Shown here one piece after another: positions 1 to 5,663 of a DNA stretch of 5,663 bases. A program made the translations under genes and the position numbers. Every line of letters begins with the position of its first letter. The stretch's first letter is position 1. Source of the DNA: AM-2324 sp042091035. Lineage in GTDB: Bacteria; Bacteroidota; Bacteroidia; Chitinophagales; Saprospiraceae. The notes below the pieces were generated by a model. It was not told where the DNA came from. It saw only the letters and a program-made list of their open reading frames with translations, and did no database searches. The DNA is taken from assembly GCA_042091035.1 (NCBI GenBank), contig JBELIG010000210.1:1-5663 (forward strand). The letters are read 5' to 3'.

Positions 1-43
1 CAACAATAGCAACGAATTTCAAGTAAATATTAATCTTAAACAT
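1..43 (-). CDS. Possible start of a downstream gene, cut by the window edge
   Basis: An ATG at 43-41 on the minus strand opens a frame that stays open to the window edge. It encodes MFKINIYLKFVAIV, a short basic start followed by hydrophobic residues, as in a signal peptide or first membrane helix. An A-rich leader precedes it, which is usual for starts in this phylum. It lies 52 bases downstream of the TPR membrane protein gene on the same strand, so it could be the next gene of that operon. Only 14 codons are visible and chance cannot be excluded. No function can be named. Confidence 0.35.
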   Translation of the reverse strand, partial: MFKINIYLKFVAIV

Positions 44-95
44 GTTCTTTTTTTTATAAAAATAGTAAAGAAATCAGTAATTCTCCAAGTCTCAG

Positions 96-617
96 CTATC
101 TTGAATGAATTGCTTTTTCTAATTTTTCTAATTCACTTTTGACTCTCAAATCTTTAACAACTACAGATTGAGTATTTTTAAAGTATACTTTTGCCTTAGC
201 CATTTGACCTTTGCTCAAAAACAAGTAAGCAAGATTTATCCAAGCCATCACCTTATCTCTATCTCTCAATCCACCTACTTCAGTACTCTGTTTTAAGTAT
301 TCTTCAGATAATATATAATCTCCATTTTTTGAATAAAGAATTGATCTTGAAAGATAATAATAAGATCTGTGCATTTTAAACAAAAGCCCAGGTGAAAAGG
401 TCGAATCTAATAGACGCTCAGCCTTATCGAATTTTCGCAGACCAAGATTCTTATACGCAGCAATCACTTCTCCAAAAAAGAAATGAGCCATAAGAACAAT
501 CAATGAAGCTATAAAAAGGTAAGCAGACCCCTCCACTTCTCCTAGAGCTACCAGAATGATAGCAAAGATTAATAGCAAGAATGCCATGACTACTTTTGTG
601 GACCTTAAATAGTTCAT
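96..617 (-). CDS. Small membrane protein with TPR-like helical repeats
   Basis: This is a 173-residue protein of unknown function. The N-terminus has two hydrophobic stretches, about residues 8-26 and 31-50, separated by a short acidic loop (GEVEG), so a two-helix membrane anchor is likely. The rest is soluble and helical. It has the spacing of tetratricopeptide-like repeats: one helix pair around residues 52-70 (AAYKNLGLRKFDKAERLL), a middle pair around YYYLSRSILYSKNGDY, and the clearest near AWINLAYLFLSKGQMAKAK. TPR domains generally bind protein partners, so a membrane-tethered scaffold is a reasonable inference, but no partner can be named. The start codon overlaps the stop of the preceding methyltransferase-fold gene by 4 bases (ATGA), the classic arrangement for translational coupling, and this fixes the start. 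It is the last complete gene of the minus-strand cluster. I see no convincing hairpin terminator in the 52 bases after it. Confidence 0.8.
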   Translation of the reverse strand: MNYLRSTKVVMAFLLLIFAIILVALGEVEGSAYLFIASLIVLMAHFFFGEVIAAYKNLGLRKFDKAERLLDSTFSPGLLFKMHRSYYYLSRSILYSKNGDYILSEEYLKQSTEVGGLRDRDKVMAWINLAYLFLSKGQMAKAKVYFKNTQSVVVKDLRVKSELEKLEKAIHSR

Positions 618-1294
618 TTTATAAATTGACTGCTGTTGACAAGGATGCGATTATTTCGTGACGCAATATAGGTACATGCGGGGAATATTGGACGCATGAC
701 TTGCTCAATATATGAATCCACACGATTTTTTTGTTCCGCAGTCATTGCCATATGATTAAACATAAGCATCCCTTGCTTATCTAATAGCCGAACTATCTGT
801 GTTAAAAATTCAGCCTCAAGAAAAGGCTCAGGTATTTGATCATCAACAAAAATGTCAATCACAATAAGATCAAAAACATCTGAACATATGGATACAAAAA
901 TTTCAGCATCTGCAGCAAAACATTGAATAGGAGCACTAAGTGTTGATAGTCTATACTTTTCTGCCAAATAGATTACTTCTTCATCAAGCTCTACAGCAGT
1001 AAAGTGCGGCTTAAGATCGTATTTAGTTTCCAAGATATAAGGTATGCTGCCAAGCCCAAGTCCTAGAATCAAAGCAGATTTTGGCTTAAAATCATCAAAG
1101 TTCGTTTGCTCAAATGCGGTTGTGAAATTATCATAAAGGTCATCAAAACTGTAGACAGCAGTATCTGTACTCAGTTGATACCTGCCATTGACAAGACTGA
1201 CATGCAAACTTGGATTCAGACTCCCCTCAACACTTTCTAAATGTTGTTCGACCAGATAACTAAGCCATATCTTCCACCTAGGAATCTTAATCAT
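614..1294 (-). CDS. Spermidine synthase-like (SpeE-fold) methyltransferase-family protein
   Basis: This 226-residue protein has the Rossmann fold of the spermidine synthase family. The nucleotide-binding motif I is at residues 75-82 (LILGLGLG). The acidic ribose-binding strand is at 101-104 (VELD), a motif corresponding to the adenine-contacting Asp is at 129 (ADAEIF), and the post-II strand is at 142-152 (DLIVIDIFVDD). Residues 27-61 resemble the short beta domain that precedes the fold in SpeE. It is shorter than typical SpeE (about 280-300 residues). The usual GGGDG loop is replaced by GLGLG and the D-S/T-x-D-P active-site motif by DIFVDD, so true polyamine aminopropyl transfer is doubtful. 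Use of S-adenosylmethionine or its decarboxylated form is a family inference. Automatic annotation would probably say spermidine synthase, which overstates it. The start overlaps the preceding GlmU-like gene by 8 bases (ATGATTAA) and the stop overlaps the TPR gene by 4, so it is the middle gene of a coupled operon. Confidence 0.82.
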   Translation of the reverse strand: MIKIPRWKIWLSYLVEQHLESVEGSLNPSLHVSLVNGRYQLSTDTAVYSFDDLYDNFTTAFEQTNFDDFKPKSALILGLGLGSIPYILETKYDLKPHFTAVELDEEVIYLAEKYRLSTLSAPIQCFAADAEIFVSICSDVFDLIVIDIFVDDQIPEPFLEAEFLTQIVRLLDKQGMLMFNHMAMTAEQKNRVDSYIEQVMRPIFPACTYIASRNNRILVNSSQFIK

Positions 1295-2516
1295 TTTCTT
1301 TGCTTAGCTCAGGTTTTTTGGGCTCCCAAGTTCTAAATTCAGCGTCGTCTTCAAATACCCTTGCAAGGATTGCTTTATCTCCATCATTAAGCATAATTCC
1401 TCGTCGCTCCATCATTACCGCTGCAGTTTCAAAGGCCTTGTTTAGTGTAAATGTCTTCATCCCGGATGCTCCTCCCCAAGAGAAAGATGGAATGAAATTT
1501 CTTGGAAAGTTTGACCCAAATACATTCGCACCAACTCCTATTACAGTACCTGTATTAAACATTGTATTGATACCACACTTAGAATGATCGCCCATGATTA
1601 GCCCACAGAATTGAAGGTCAGTTGACTGAAATCTTCTATCCTCGTAGGACCAAAGCTTCACTTTGGCATAGTTGTTCTTCAAGTTGGAAATATTTGTGTC
1701 CGCTCCTATGTTACACCACTCTCCAACAACTGAGTTCCCAATAAAACCATCGTGACCTTTATTGGAATAGGCTTGAAATACGGTATTACTAACCTCACCT
1801 CCTACTTTACAATGGGGACCAACAGTGGTTCCCGTATAGATCTTAGAACCCATTTTTATCGTTCCCGATTCGCAAAGCGCAAATGAACCTCGGATCATTG
1901 AACCTTCCATAATGGTGGCATTCTTACCGATATAAATTGGTCCATCTAATGCATTTAGAATAGCACATTCTACAGAAGAACCTTCTTCTAAGAATACTGG
2001 ATGAGATCCTAAGACGGTATTTGTCGAACTGATTGGTTCAGATTTTCTGCCCTCTGTCAACAAAGCATAATCAAGCCCTATCTGTTCATGATTCTTTGTA
2101 AAAATATCATGCGGACGCTCAAGTATATTTATTATACCTGAATACTCTATACCCATCAAGTCATTGACGTCGTCCGTATCTACCAACTCTTCGAACTGGT
2201 GTTTATCAAGGCGTGCTGCAATAAGATTGTCACCAGTAATAAGTGCCTCACCAAAACTTAAAAGATCAATAGCCGTAATTAATTCTTCATCTGGAAGAAT
2301 TGCTCCATTAATCACAATATTATCTTCAGAAATTTGAATTGGATATTTATCACTAAGGTAATCTTGAGTAATAAATGCTGCATGGGTTTCTAATCTACGC
2401 TCCCATTTTTCCCTTATTGTAAGAATTCCAACACGTAATTCACATACGGGTTTAAGAAATGTAAGGGGCAACAAACCATCTCGAGAGAGACTATCAATGA
2501 GAATAATATTTTTCAT
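1287..2516 (-). CDS. GlmU-like sugar nucleotidyltransferase with left-handed beta-helix domain
   Basis: This 409-residue, two-domain protein belongs to the Bacteroidota GlmU-like family (nucleotidyltransferase type NTP_transf_4 in Pfam, as I recall). The N-terminal domain (about 1-165) opens with the family hallmark at residues 15-38: LLPLTF, then P23, E26, RVGILTIREKW. This stands where classical GlmU has its LAAGxGTRM loop. The C-terminal part (about 165-350) is built of hexapeptide turns (IYIGKNATI, IKMGSKIYTGTTVG, CKVGGEV) and contains NKGHDGFIG with H255, then GEWCNIGADTNISNLKNNY. H255 may match the catalytic histidine of GlmU-type acetyltransferases, but this is inferred. The likely role is cytoplasmic formation of UDP-N-acetylglucosamine or another nucleotide sugar for envelope polymers; the substrate is not proven. 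It is the first gene of the overlapping three-gene set, 119 bases after rpmE2 and behind a strong hairpin. The ATG at 2516 gives the expected family N-terminus (MKNIILID). No clear ribosome binding site precedes it. Confidence 0.9.
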   Translation of the reverse strand: MKNIILIDSLSRDGLLPLTFLKPVCELRVGILTIREKWERRLETHAAFITQDYLSDKYPIQISEDNIVINGAILPDEELITAIDLLSFGEALITGDNLIAARLDKHQFEELVDTDDVNDLMGIEYSGIINILERPHDIFTKNHEQIGLDYALLTEGRKSEPISSTNTVLGSHPVFLEEGSSVECAILNALDGPIYIGKNATIMEGSMIRGSFALCESGTIKMGSKIYTGTTVGPHCKVGGEVSNTVFQAYSNKGHDGFIGNSVVGEWCNIGADTNISNLKNNYAKVKLWSYEDRRFQSTDLQFCGLIMGDHSKCGINTMFNTGTVIGVGANVFGSNFPRNFIPSFSWGGASGMKTFTLNKAFETAAVMMERRGIMLNDGDKAILARVFEDDAEFRTWEPKKPELSKEND

Positions 2517-2564
2517 AAATCATTTCAGGTTAAGACAAGCTTCCAAGAAAGGAAACCACACTCC

Positions 2565-2607
2565 AAAAAAAAAGTTCCAATGACCGAGAAGGTTTTTGGA
2601 ACTTTTT
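2565..2607 (-). terminator. Strong intrinsic terminator after rpmE2
   Basis: The arms AAAAAGTTCCAA (2569-2580) and TTGGAACTTTTT (2596-2607) are perfect 12-base inverted repeats. An inner ACC/GGT pairing (2583-2585 with 2591-2593) closes a GAGAA loop on the plus strand. Read on the minus strand, the hairpin is followed by nine T residues (complement of A at 2565-2573), the classic rho-independent layout, 29 bases beyond the rpmE2 stop codon. On the plus strand the hairpin ends in only five T residues, all within the stem, so rightward termination would be weaker. Since the GlmU-like operon begins only 48 bases further on, the element may act as a partial terminator or attenuator. Confidence 0.85.
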
Positions 2608-2635
2608 AGAAAAAGAAAAAGAAGGAAAATAATTC

Positions 2636-2902
2636 CTAATCCTCTTTTTTGGTTGCAAATTTTGCGAATTTCTTGTTGAATTTATCAATACGACCTGCCG
2701 TATCAACGAATTTCATCTTACCTGTAAAGAACGGGTGAGATGCACTAGAAATTTCTAATTTTATTAAAGGATACTCATTTCCGTCTTCCCATTCAACTGT
2801 ATCCTTTGTATTCGCACATGATTTTGACATAAATGATATGTCATTTGAAAGATCTTTAAAGACCACTGTACGATATTCCTTTGGGTGTATACCTTTTTTC
2901 AT
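2636..2902 (-). CDS. rpmE2: 50S ribosomal protein L31, type B
   Basis: This 88-residue protein of the large ribosomal subunit, close to the usual type B length, matches type B L31 along its whole length. It starts MKKGIHPKEYRTVVFKD, carries the invariant core WEDGNEYPLIKLEIS followed by SHPFFTGKMKFVDTAGR, and ends in a lysine-rich tail. It lacks the paired CxxC zinc-binding cysteines of type A L31; the only cysteine is C29. This is therefore the zinc-independent form, which many bacteria express under zinc shortage, while some Bacteroidota appear to rely on it alone. No Zur-type palindrome was recognised upstream. The ATG at 2902 gives the conserved N-terminus. A perfect -7 promoter element lies 29 bases upstream and a strong terminator follows the stop, so the gene is probably transcribed largely on its own, with possible read-through into the GlmU-like operon. 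Confidence 0.97.
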   Translation of the reverse strand: MKKGIHPKEYRTVVFKDLSNDISFMSKSCANTKDTVEWEDGNEYPLIKLEISSASHPFFTGKMKFVDTAGRIDKFNKKFAKFATKKED

Positions 2903-3049
2903 CGCTATATTACTTTTCTGATTCGGACTGCAAATATAATTAGTTTTCTCTTAATAAAAAACCTTTCTTGAAAAATTGTTTTAATGTTTTTGCATTTAGA
3001 ACTTATTATTTTTCAGTATATTAATTGAGACTTAAAATTACAAAACAAT
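2903..3049. other. Divergent intergenic region between rpmE2 and the GMC oxidoreductase gene
   Basis: These 147 very AT-rich bases separate two outward-facing genes. The minus-strand side holds the rpmE2 promoter. The plus-strand promoter for the oxidoreductase must also lie here, but no clean TAnnTTTG was found; the nearest is TATTTTTC at 3007-3014. No obvious operator palindrome, riboswitch or small open frame was recognised. Confidence 0.7.
2931..2938 (-). promoter_or_regulatory. Bacteroidota -7 promoter element of rpmE2
   Basis: On the minus strand these bases read TATATTTG, a perfect fit to the TAnnTTTG element recognised by the primary sigma factor of Bacteroidota. The expected upstream -33 TTG is not present at 17-23 bases. 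Only a T-rich run (complement of about 2955-2961) is found there, so this half is weak. Transcription would start a few bases downstream, giving an rpmE2 leader of about 20-25 nucleotides. Confidence 0.65.
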
Positions 3050-4666
3050 ATGCTAACTGGGGATTATATAATAATTGGTGGGGGAACGGCTGCATGCGTT
3101 CTTGCAAACAGACTTTCTAAAAATCCAGCCAACGAAATAATCCTGATAGAAAGTGGGGGAAAACCGGATCATGCAAAACTTACAATTCCTGCATCCTTTT
3201 ACCAAATGTTTAAGTCTAGATACGATTGGAACTTCCATACCGTTCCTCAAAAGCAAGTCAACAATAGAAAAATGTTTCAGCCTAGAGGTAAGATGCTCGG
3301 TGGCTGTTCACAGCTGAATGCGATGATATATATTCGTGGCGCAGCAAAGGACTATGACGAATGGGCAGCAATGGGCAACCATTTATGGTCATACAAAAAG
3401 GTTCTACCCTACTTCAAAAAGGGAAAAAACAATTTCTCAATAGACAGTCAATACCACACAAAAGGCGGCGAGCAAAATATCAGTAATCACAGAGTAATCG
3501 GGCATCTCACCAATGAATTCATAACCGCTGCGCAAGCAAATGGCTTCAAGCATAATCCTGACTTCAATGGCAAGGACCAAGTCGGAGTGGGAACCTATCA
3601 GTTATTTCAAAAAGGGGGAAAGCGAGAGAGTGTTTATGACTCCTTTCTCAAACCCATCCAAAAAAGAAGAAATTTAAGGATAATCACTGGTGCAACTGTC
3701 AAAAAGATTTTATTCGAAGACAACAAAGCTGAGTTCGTTGAATATTATGAAAATGGAAAACAAAAGAAAGCAAAAGCGAGGCGAGAGGTCATATTGTGCG
3801 CTGGCACATTTGGCAGCCCTCAAATTCTTATGCGTTCTGGAATTGGAGATATAAACGAACTTAAAGAACATGGAATAATTCCTAAAGTGGATATTAGCGA
3901 GGTTGGTAAAAACCTGCAAGATCATTTAGCCTTTGGCATCAATGTAGAAACATATGCAAGATACAGTTATGATGGCATTGACAAACTTCCTAAACTTTTA
4001 AAACCCTTACTCCAATACTTACTATTCAAAAGAGGTCCTTTAAGCTCTAACATTGCAGAAGGTGGTGCATTTTTTAAAACAGATAAAAGTCTTCCTGCTG
4101 CTGACTTCCAAATCCTGTTTGCACCTGCTACATTCATCAAACATGGCTTATTAGACTTAGGTAATCATAAGGGATTTACAATGGGTGCTTGCCATTTACA
4201 ACCTGAAAGCCGAGGTACCGTAAAATTGAAAAACAAATCGCTAAGGGCAGCACCACTAATTGACCCGAATTACATGAGTGCTGAAGGAGATCGAGAAGCA
4301 CTGGTAAAAGGTTATAAAGCTATTCAGAAAATACTCTATTCGAATCCATTGATCAAGTATGTCAAAAAAGAAAAATTCCCTTCAAAAAAACTAGAATCCT
4401 CTGATGAAATACTAGATTTTTTAAAAACCTACATACAAACACTATATCATCCAGTTGGTACATGTAGGATGGGACTCGACCTTGAATCTGTGGTGGATCA
4501 GCGATTAAAAGTTAGGGGAGTTGTTGGACTTCGAGTTGTAGATGCCTCCGTGATGCCTAAGATTATAAGAGGAAACACGCAGGCCCCTGTAATGATGATT
4601 GCAGAAAGGGCAGCTGAATTTATATTAAAAGACAGGCTTACCCTTTCCACAAGGATGGTTTACTAG
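3050..4666 (+). CDS. GMC-family FAD-dependent oxidoreductase (choline/alcohol dehydrogenase-like)
   Basis: This 538-residue flavoprotein of the glucose-methanol-choline oxidoreductase family is full length for the family. The FAD-binding Rossmann motif is IIGGGTAACVLANRL, with glycines at 10-12 and the ribose-binding E34 in LIESGG. The first GMC signature is at 80-97 (GKMLGGCSQLNAMIYIRG). The second is a clean match at 252-266 (GTFGSPQILMRSGIG). The C-terminal catalytic domain has H467 in HPVGTCRMG and N509 in RGNTQAP, the His-Asn pair that activates the substrate hydroxyl in choline oxidase-type enzymes. No signal peptide is visible, so it is likely cytoplasmic. It should oxidise an alcohol, choline or polyol to an aldehyde or ketone; the substrate cannot be read from sequence. 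No betaine aldehyde dehydrogenase or betaine uptake gene lies beside it, so betaine synthesis is not supported. The ATG at 3050 places the Rossmann motif at the very N-terminus, as expected. Its stop codon overlaps that of the convergent transporter gene. Confidence 0.93.
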   Translation: MLTGDYIIIGGGTAACVLANRLSKNPANEIILIESGGKPDHAKLTIPASFYQMFKSRYDWNFHTVPQKQVNNRKMFQPRGKMLGGCSQLNAMIYIRGAAKDYDEWAAMGNHLWSYKKVLPYFKKGKNNFSIDSQYHTKGGEQNISNHRVIGHLTNEFITAAQANGFKHNPDFNGKDQVGVGTYQLFQKGGKRESVYDSFLKPIQKRRNLRIITGATVKKILFEDNKAEFVEYYENGKQKKAKARREVILCAGTFGSPQILMRSGIGDINELKEHGIIPKVDISEVGKNLQDHLAFGINVETYARYSYDGIDKLPKLLKPLLQYLLFKRGPLSSNIAEGGAFFKTDKSLPAADFQILFAPATFIKHGLLDLGNHKGFTMGACHLQPESRGTVKLKNKSLRAAPLIDPNYMSAEGDREALVKGYKAIQKILYSNPLIKYVKKEKFPSKKLESSDEILDFLKTYIQTLYHPVGTCRMGLDLESVVDQRLKVRGVVGLRVVDASVMPKIIRGNTQAPVMMIAERAAEFILKDRLTLSTRMVY

Positions 4667-5663
4667 ATTGATTCCGATTGCATCTCTACGAGTTTGATAT
4701 TCTTCGATTTTTTCAAGGATAAATAACCAAGACCAGATAGGAGGCAAAGAAAAGCCAATAAATACCAAAGCGTTGTGAATCCAAACCTCTCAGCAACACC
4801 CATACCTATCGCAGGCGAAGCAATATGCGCCACTGAATAAACCATCGTAAACCAAGACATATATCGGCCAGACCTCGCTTTCGGTGCCCAATTAATTGCC
4901 CAGGTATTTGAAAATGGCATAAATAATATCTCGCCAAACGTTACAAAAAGAGTAGATATCAGTAGGACTCCTATCCAGCCAATAAAGTTGAATACCAAAA
5001 ATGAAACGCCTATCATAAACACCCCAATTGCTATTATATTTAAGGGTCTATACTTTTTTGAATTTGATAAATGAGCAACTAAAGGCATCTCATAAATCAC
5101 TATAATCAAGCCGTTCAAACCCATCAACAAACCAACTTGATGTTCCTTGAGTGCCCATACTTCTTTGAGATAAACTGGAAACACAGAAAATAAATGCATA
5201 AACACAATTGCTGTAACCAGTGTCCAAAATAAAAAGGCAAGGTAAGTCCTATCTTTAGATGGCCTTCTGTCATCTCCAATAACTGAAGCAAGATCATCGT
5301 CCTTATCTTTGACTGGGACCTTTTTAGGGGATAAAATAAACAAGAAGAAAATAGCAGCAGCAATACAGGTCGTACCATCTACTATAAAAAGTCCCCCATA
5401 TCCTACTCCTTGGGCAATCAAACCACCTATAAATGGGCCAAAAGCAAATCCTAGATTTATAGATAATCTCAGCAAAGAAATAGACATAAGTCTGTTCTCC
5501 GGTTTACTGTAAGCACCTATGGCTACTTGAGCAGCAGGTCTAAAACTTTCACTTATAACACTTAAACAGAAAATCTGAATAGCTACCTCATTGAAGGTGT
5601 CTGCCCACAGCAGACTATAAAAGCCAAAGCCTGACAGAAAGAGCGAAACAAACATGACTTTAA
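4663..5663 (-). CDS. Major facilitator superfamily transporter, N-terminus beyond the window
   Basis: This is a membrane transporter of the major facilitator superfamily, probably a proton-coupled exporter of the drug-efflux (DHA1-like) type; the substrate is unknown. At least 330 residues are visible, with about ten hydrophobic helices. The segment SINLGFAFGPFIGG, counted from the Met at 5655, resembles motif C of antiporters in helix 5. A charged central loop (about residues 109-134, rich in K and D) separates the two halves, and the second half runs to a short polar tail. The in-frame ATG at 5655 is unlikely to be the true start. The frame stays open to the edge (preceding codons encode K-V), and what follows looks like helix 3 of the fold, so roughly the first two helices and the motif A loop lie outside the window. 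The stop TAG shares the CTAG at 4663-4666 with the stop of the convergent GMC gene. Confidence 0.88.
   Translation of the reverse strand, partial: KVMFVSLFLSGFGFYSLLWADTFNEVAIQIFCLSVISESFRPAAQVAIGAYSKPENRLMSISLLRLSINLGFAFGPFIGGLIAQGVGYGGLFIVDGTTCIAAAIFFLFILSPKKVPVKDKDDDLASVIGDDRRPSKDRTYLAFLFWTLVTAIVFMHLFSVFPVYLKEVWALKEHQVGLLMGLNGLIIVIYEMPLVAHLSNSKKYRPLNIIAIGVFMIGVSFLVFNFIGWIGVLLISTLFVTFGEILFMPFSNTWAINWAPKARSGRYMSWFTMVYSVAHIASPAIGMGVAERFGFTTLWYLLAFLCLLSGLGYLSLKKSKNIKLVEMQSESI

Noticed and set aside
51..62. Palindrome TTTTTATAAAAA downstream of the TPR gene as a terminator
   Set aside because: It is pure A/T with no room for a loop, so it cannot form a stable hairpin.
1300..1587. Plus-strand open frame of 95 codons opposite the GlmU-like gene
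   Set aside because: It is antisense to a well-supported coding region, has no recognisable domain, and is explained as a shadow frame.
2541..2580. TTCCAA repeated at 2541-2546 and 2575-2580, allowing an alternative pairing with the terminator arm
   Set aside because: Six bases in AT-rich DNA can recur by chance, and the competing structure would be much weaker than the 12-base hairpin.
2987..3014. Candidate promoter for the GMC gene: TTTTTG (2987-2992) and TATTTTTC (3007-3014)
   Set aside because: The -7 element misses the final G and the spacing of 14 bases is shorter than the usual 17-23, so it is too weak to call.
3053..3256. Minus-strand open frame inside the GMC oxidoreductase gene
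   Set aside because: It lies opposite the FAD-binding region of a clear gene and shows no family resemblance.
3710..3925. Minus-strand open frame inside the GMC oxidoreductase gene
   Set aside because: It is a low-complexity hydrophobic shadow of AT-rich coding DNA with no independent support.
3050..4666. Naming the GMC enzyme betA (choline dehydrogenase)
   Set aside because: Family signatures do not fix the substrate, and no betaine-pathway genes are adjacent.
5124..5512. Additional open frames overlapping the transporter gene (5124-5378 minus, 5309-5512 plus)
   Set aside because: The transporter frame carries convincing family motifs throughout, so the others are shadows.

Overview
The window is AT-rich and looks like ordinary chromosomal DNA from a member of the Bacteroidota; Cytophagales or a marine relative is a guess. 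Three things point there. The ribosomal protein gene has a perfect Bacteroidota-type -7 promoter element (TAnnTTTG). The gene starts have AT-rich leaders without clear Shine-Dalgarno sequences. The GlmU-like protein is of a divergent type known mainly from this phylum.

Left part (1-2902), all on the minus strand. Read in the direction of transcription, it holds rpmE2 (type B ribosomal protein L31), a strong hairpin terminator or attenuator, a GlmU-like nucleotidyltransferase/left-handed beta-helix protein, a spermidine-synthase-fold protein and a small two-helix membrane protein with TPR-like helices. The last three overlap by 8 and 4 bases and are almost certainly one translationally coupled operon. 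Positions 1-43 may hold the first codons of a further gene that runs off the window.

Middle (2903-3049) is a 147-base divergent intergenic region. It carries the rpmE2 promoter and whatever drives the rightward gene.

Right part (3050-5663) holds a complete GMC-family FAD oxidoreductase on the plus strand, convergent with a major facilitator transporter on the minus strand. The transporter lacks its N-terminus because the window ends. The two stop codons share one CTAG palindrome, so there is no intergenic space between them.

Functionally, the left cluster mixes translation (L31), probable sugar-nucleotide activation for cell-envelope building blocks (GlmU-like) and two genes of unknown role. 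The right pair is an alcohol/polyol-type flavoprotein oxidoreductase and a probable small-molecule exporter; nothing shows that these two share a substrate. I see no RNA genes, CRISPR array, insertion sequence, attachment site or phage feature, and no clear evidence of an undescribed defence or mobile system. The most interesting points are the terminator placed just ahead of the GlmU-like operon, the divergent active sites of the GlmU-like and spermidine-synthase-like proteins, and the fused convergent stop codons.
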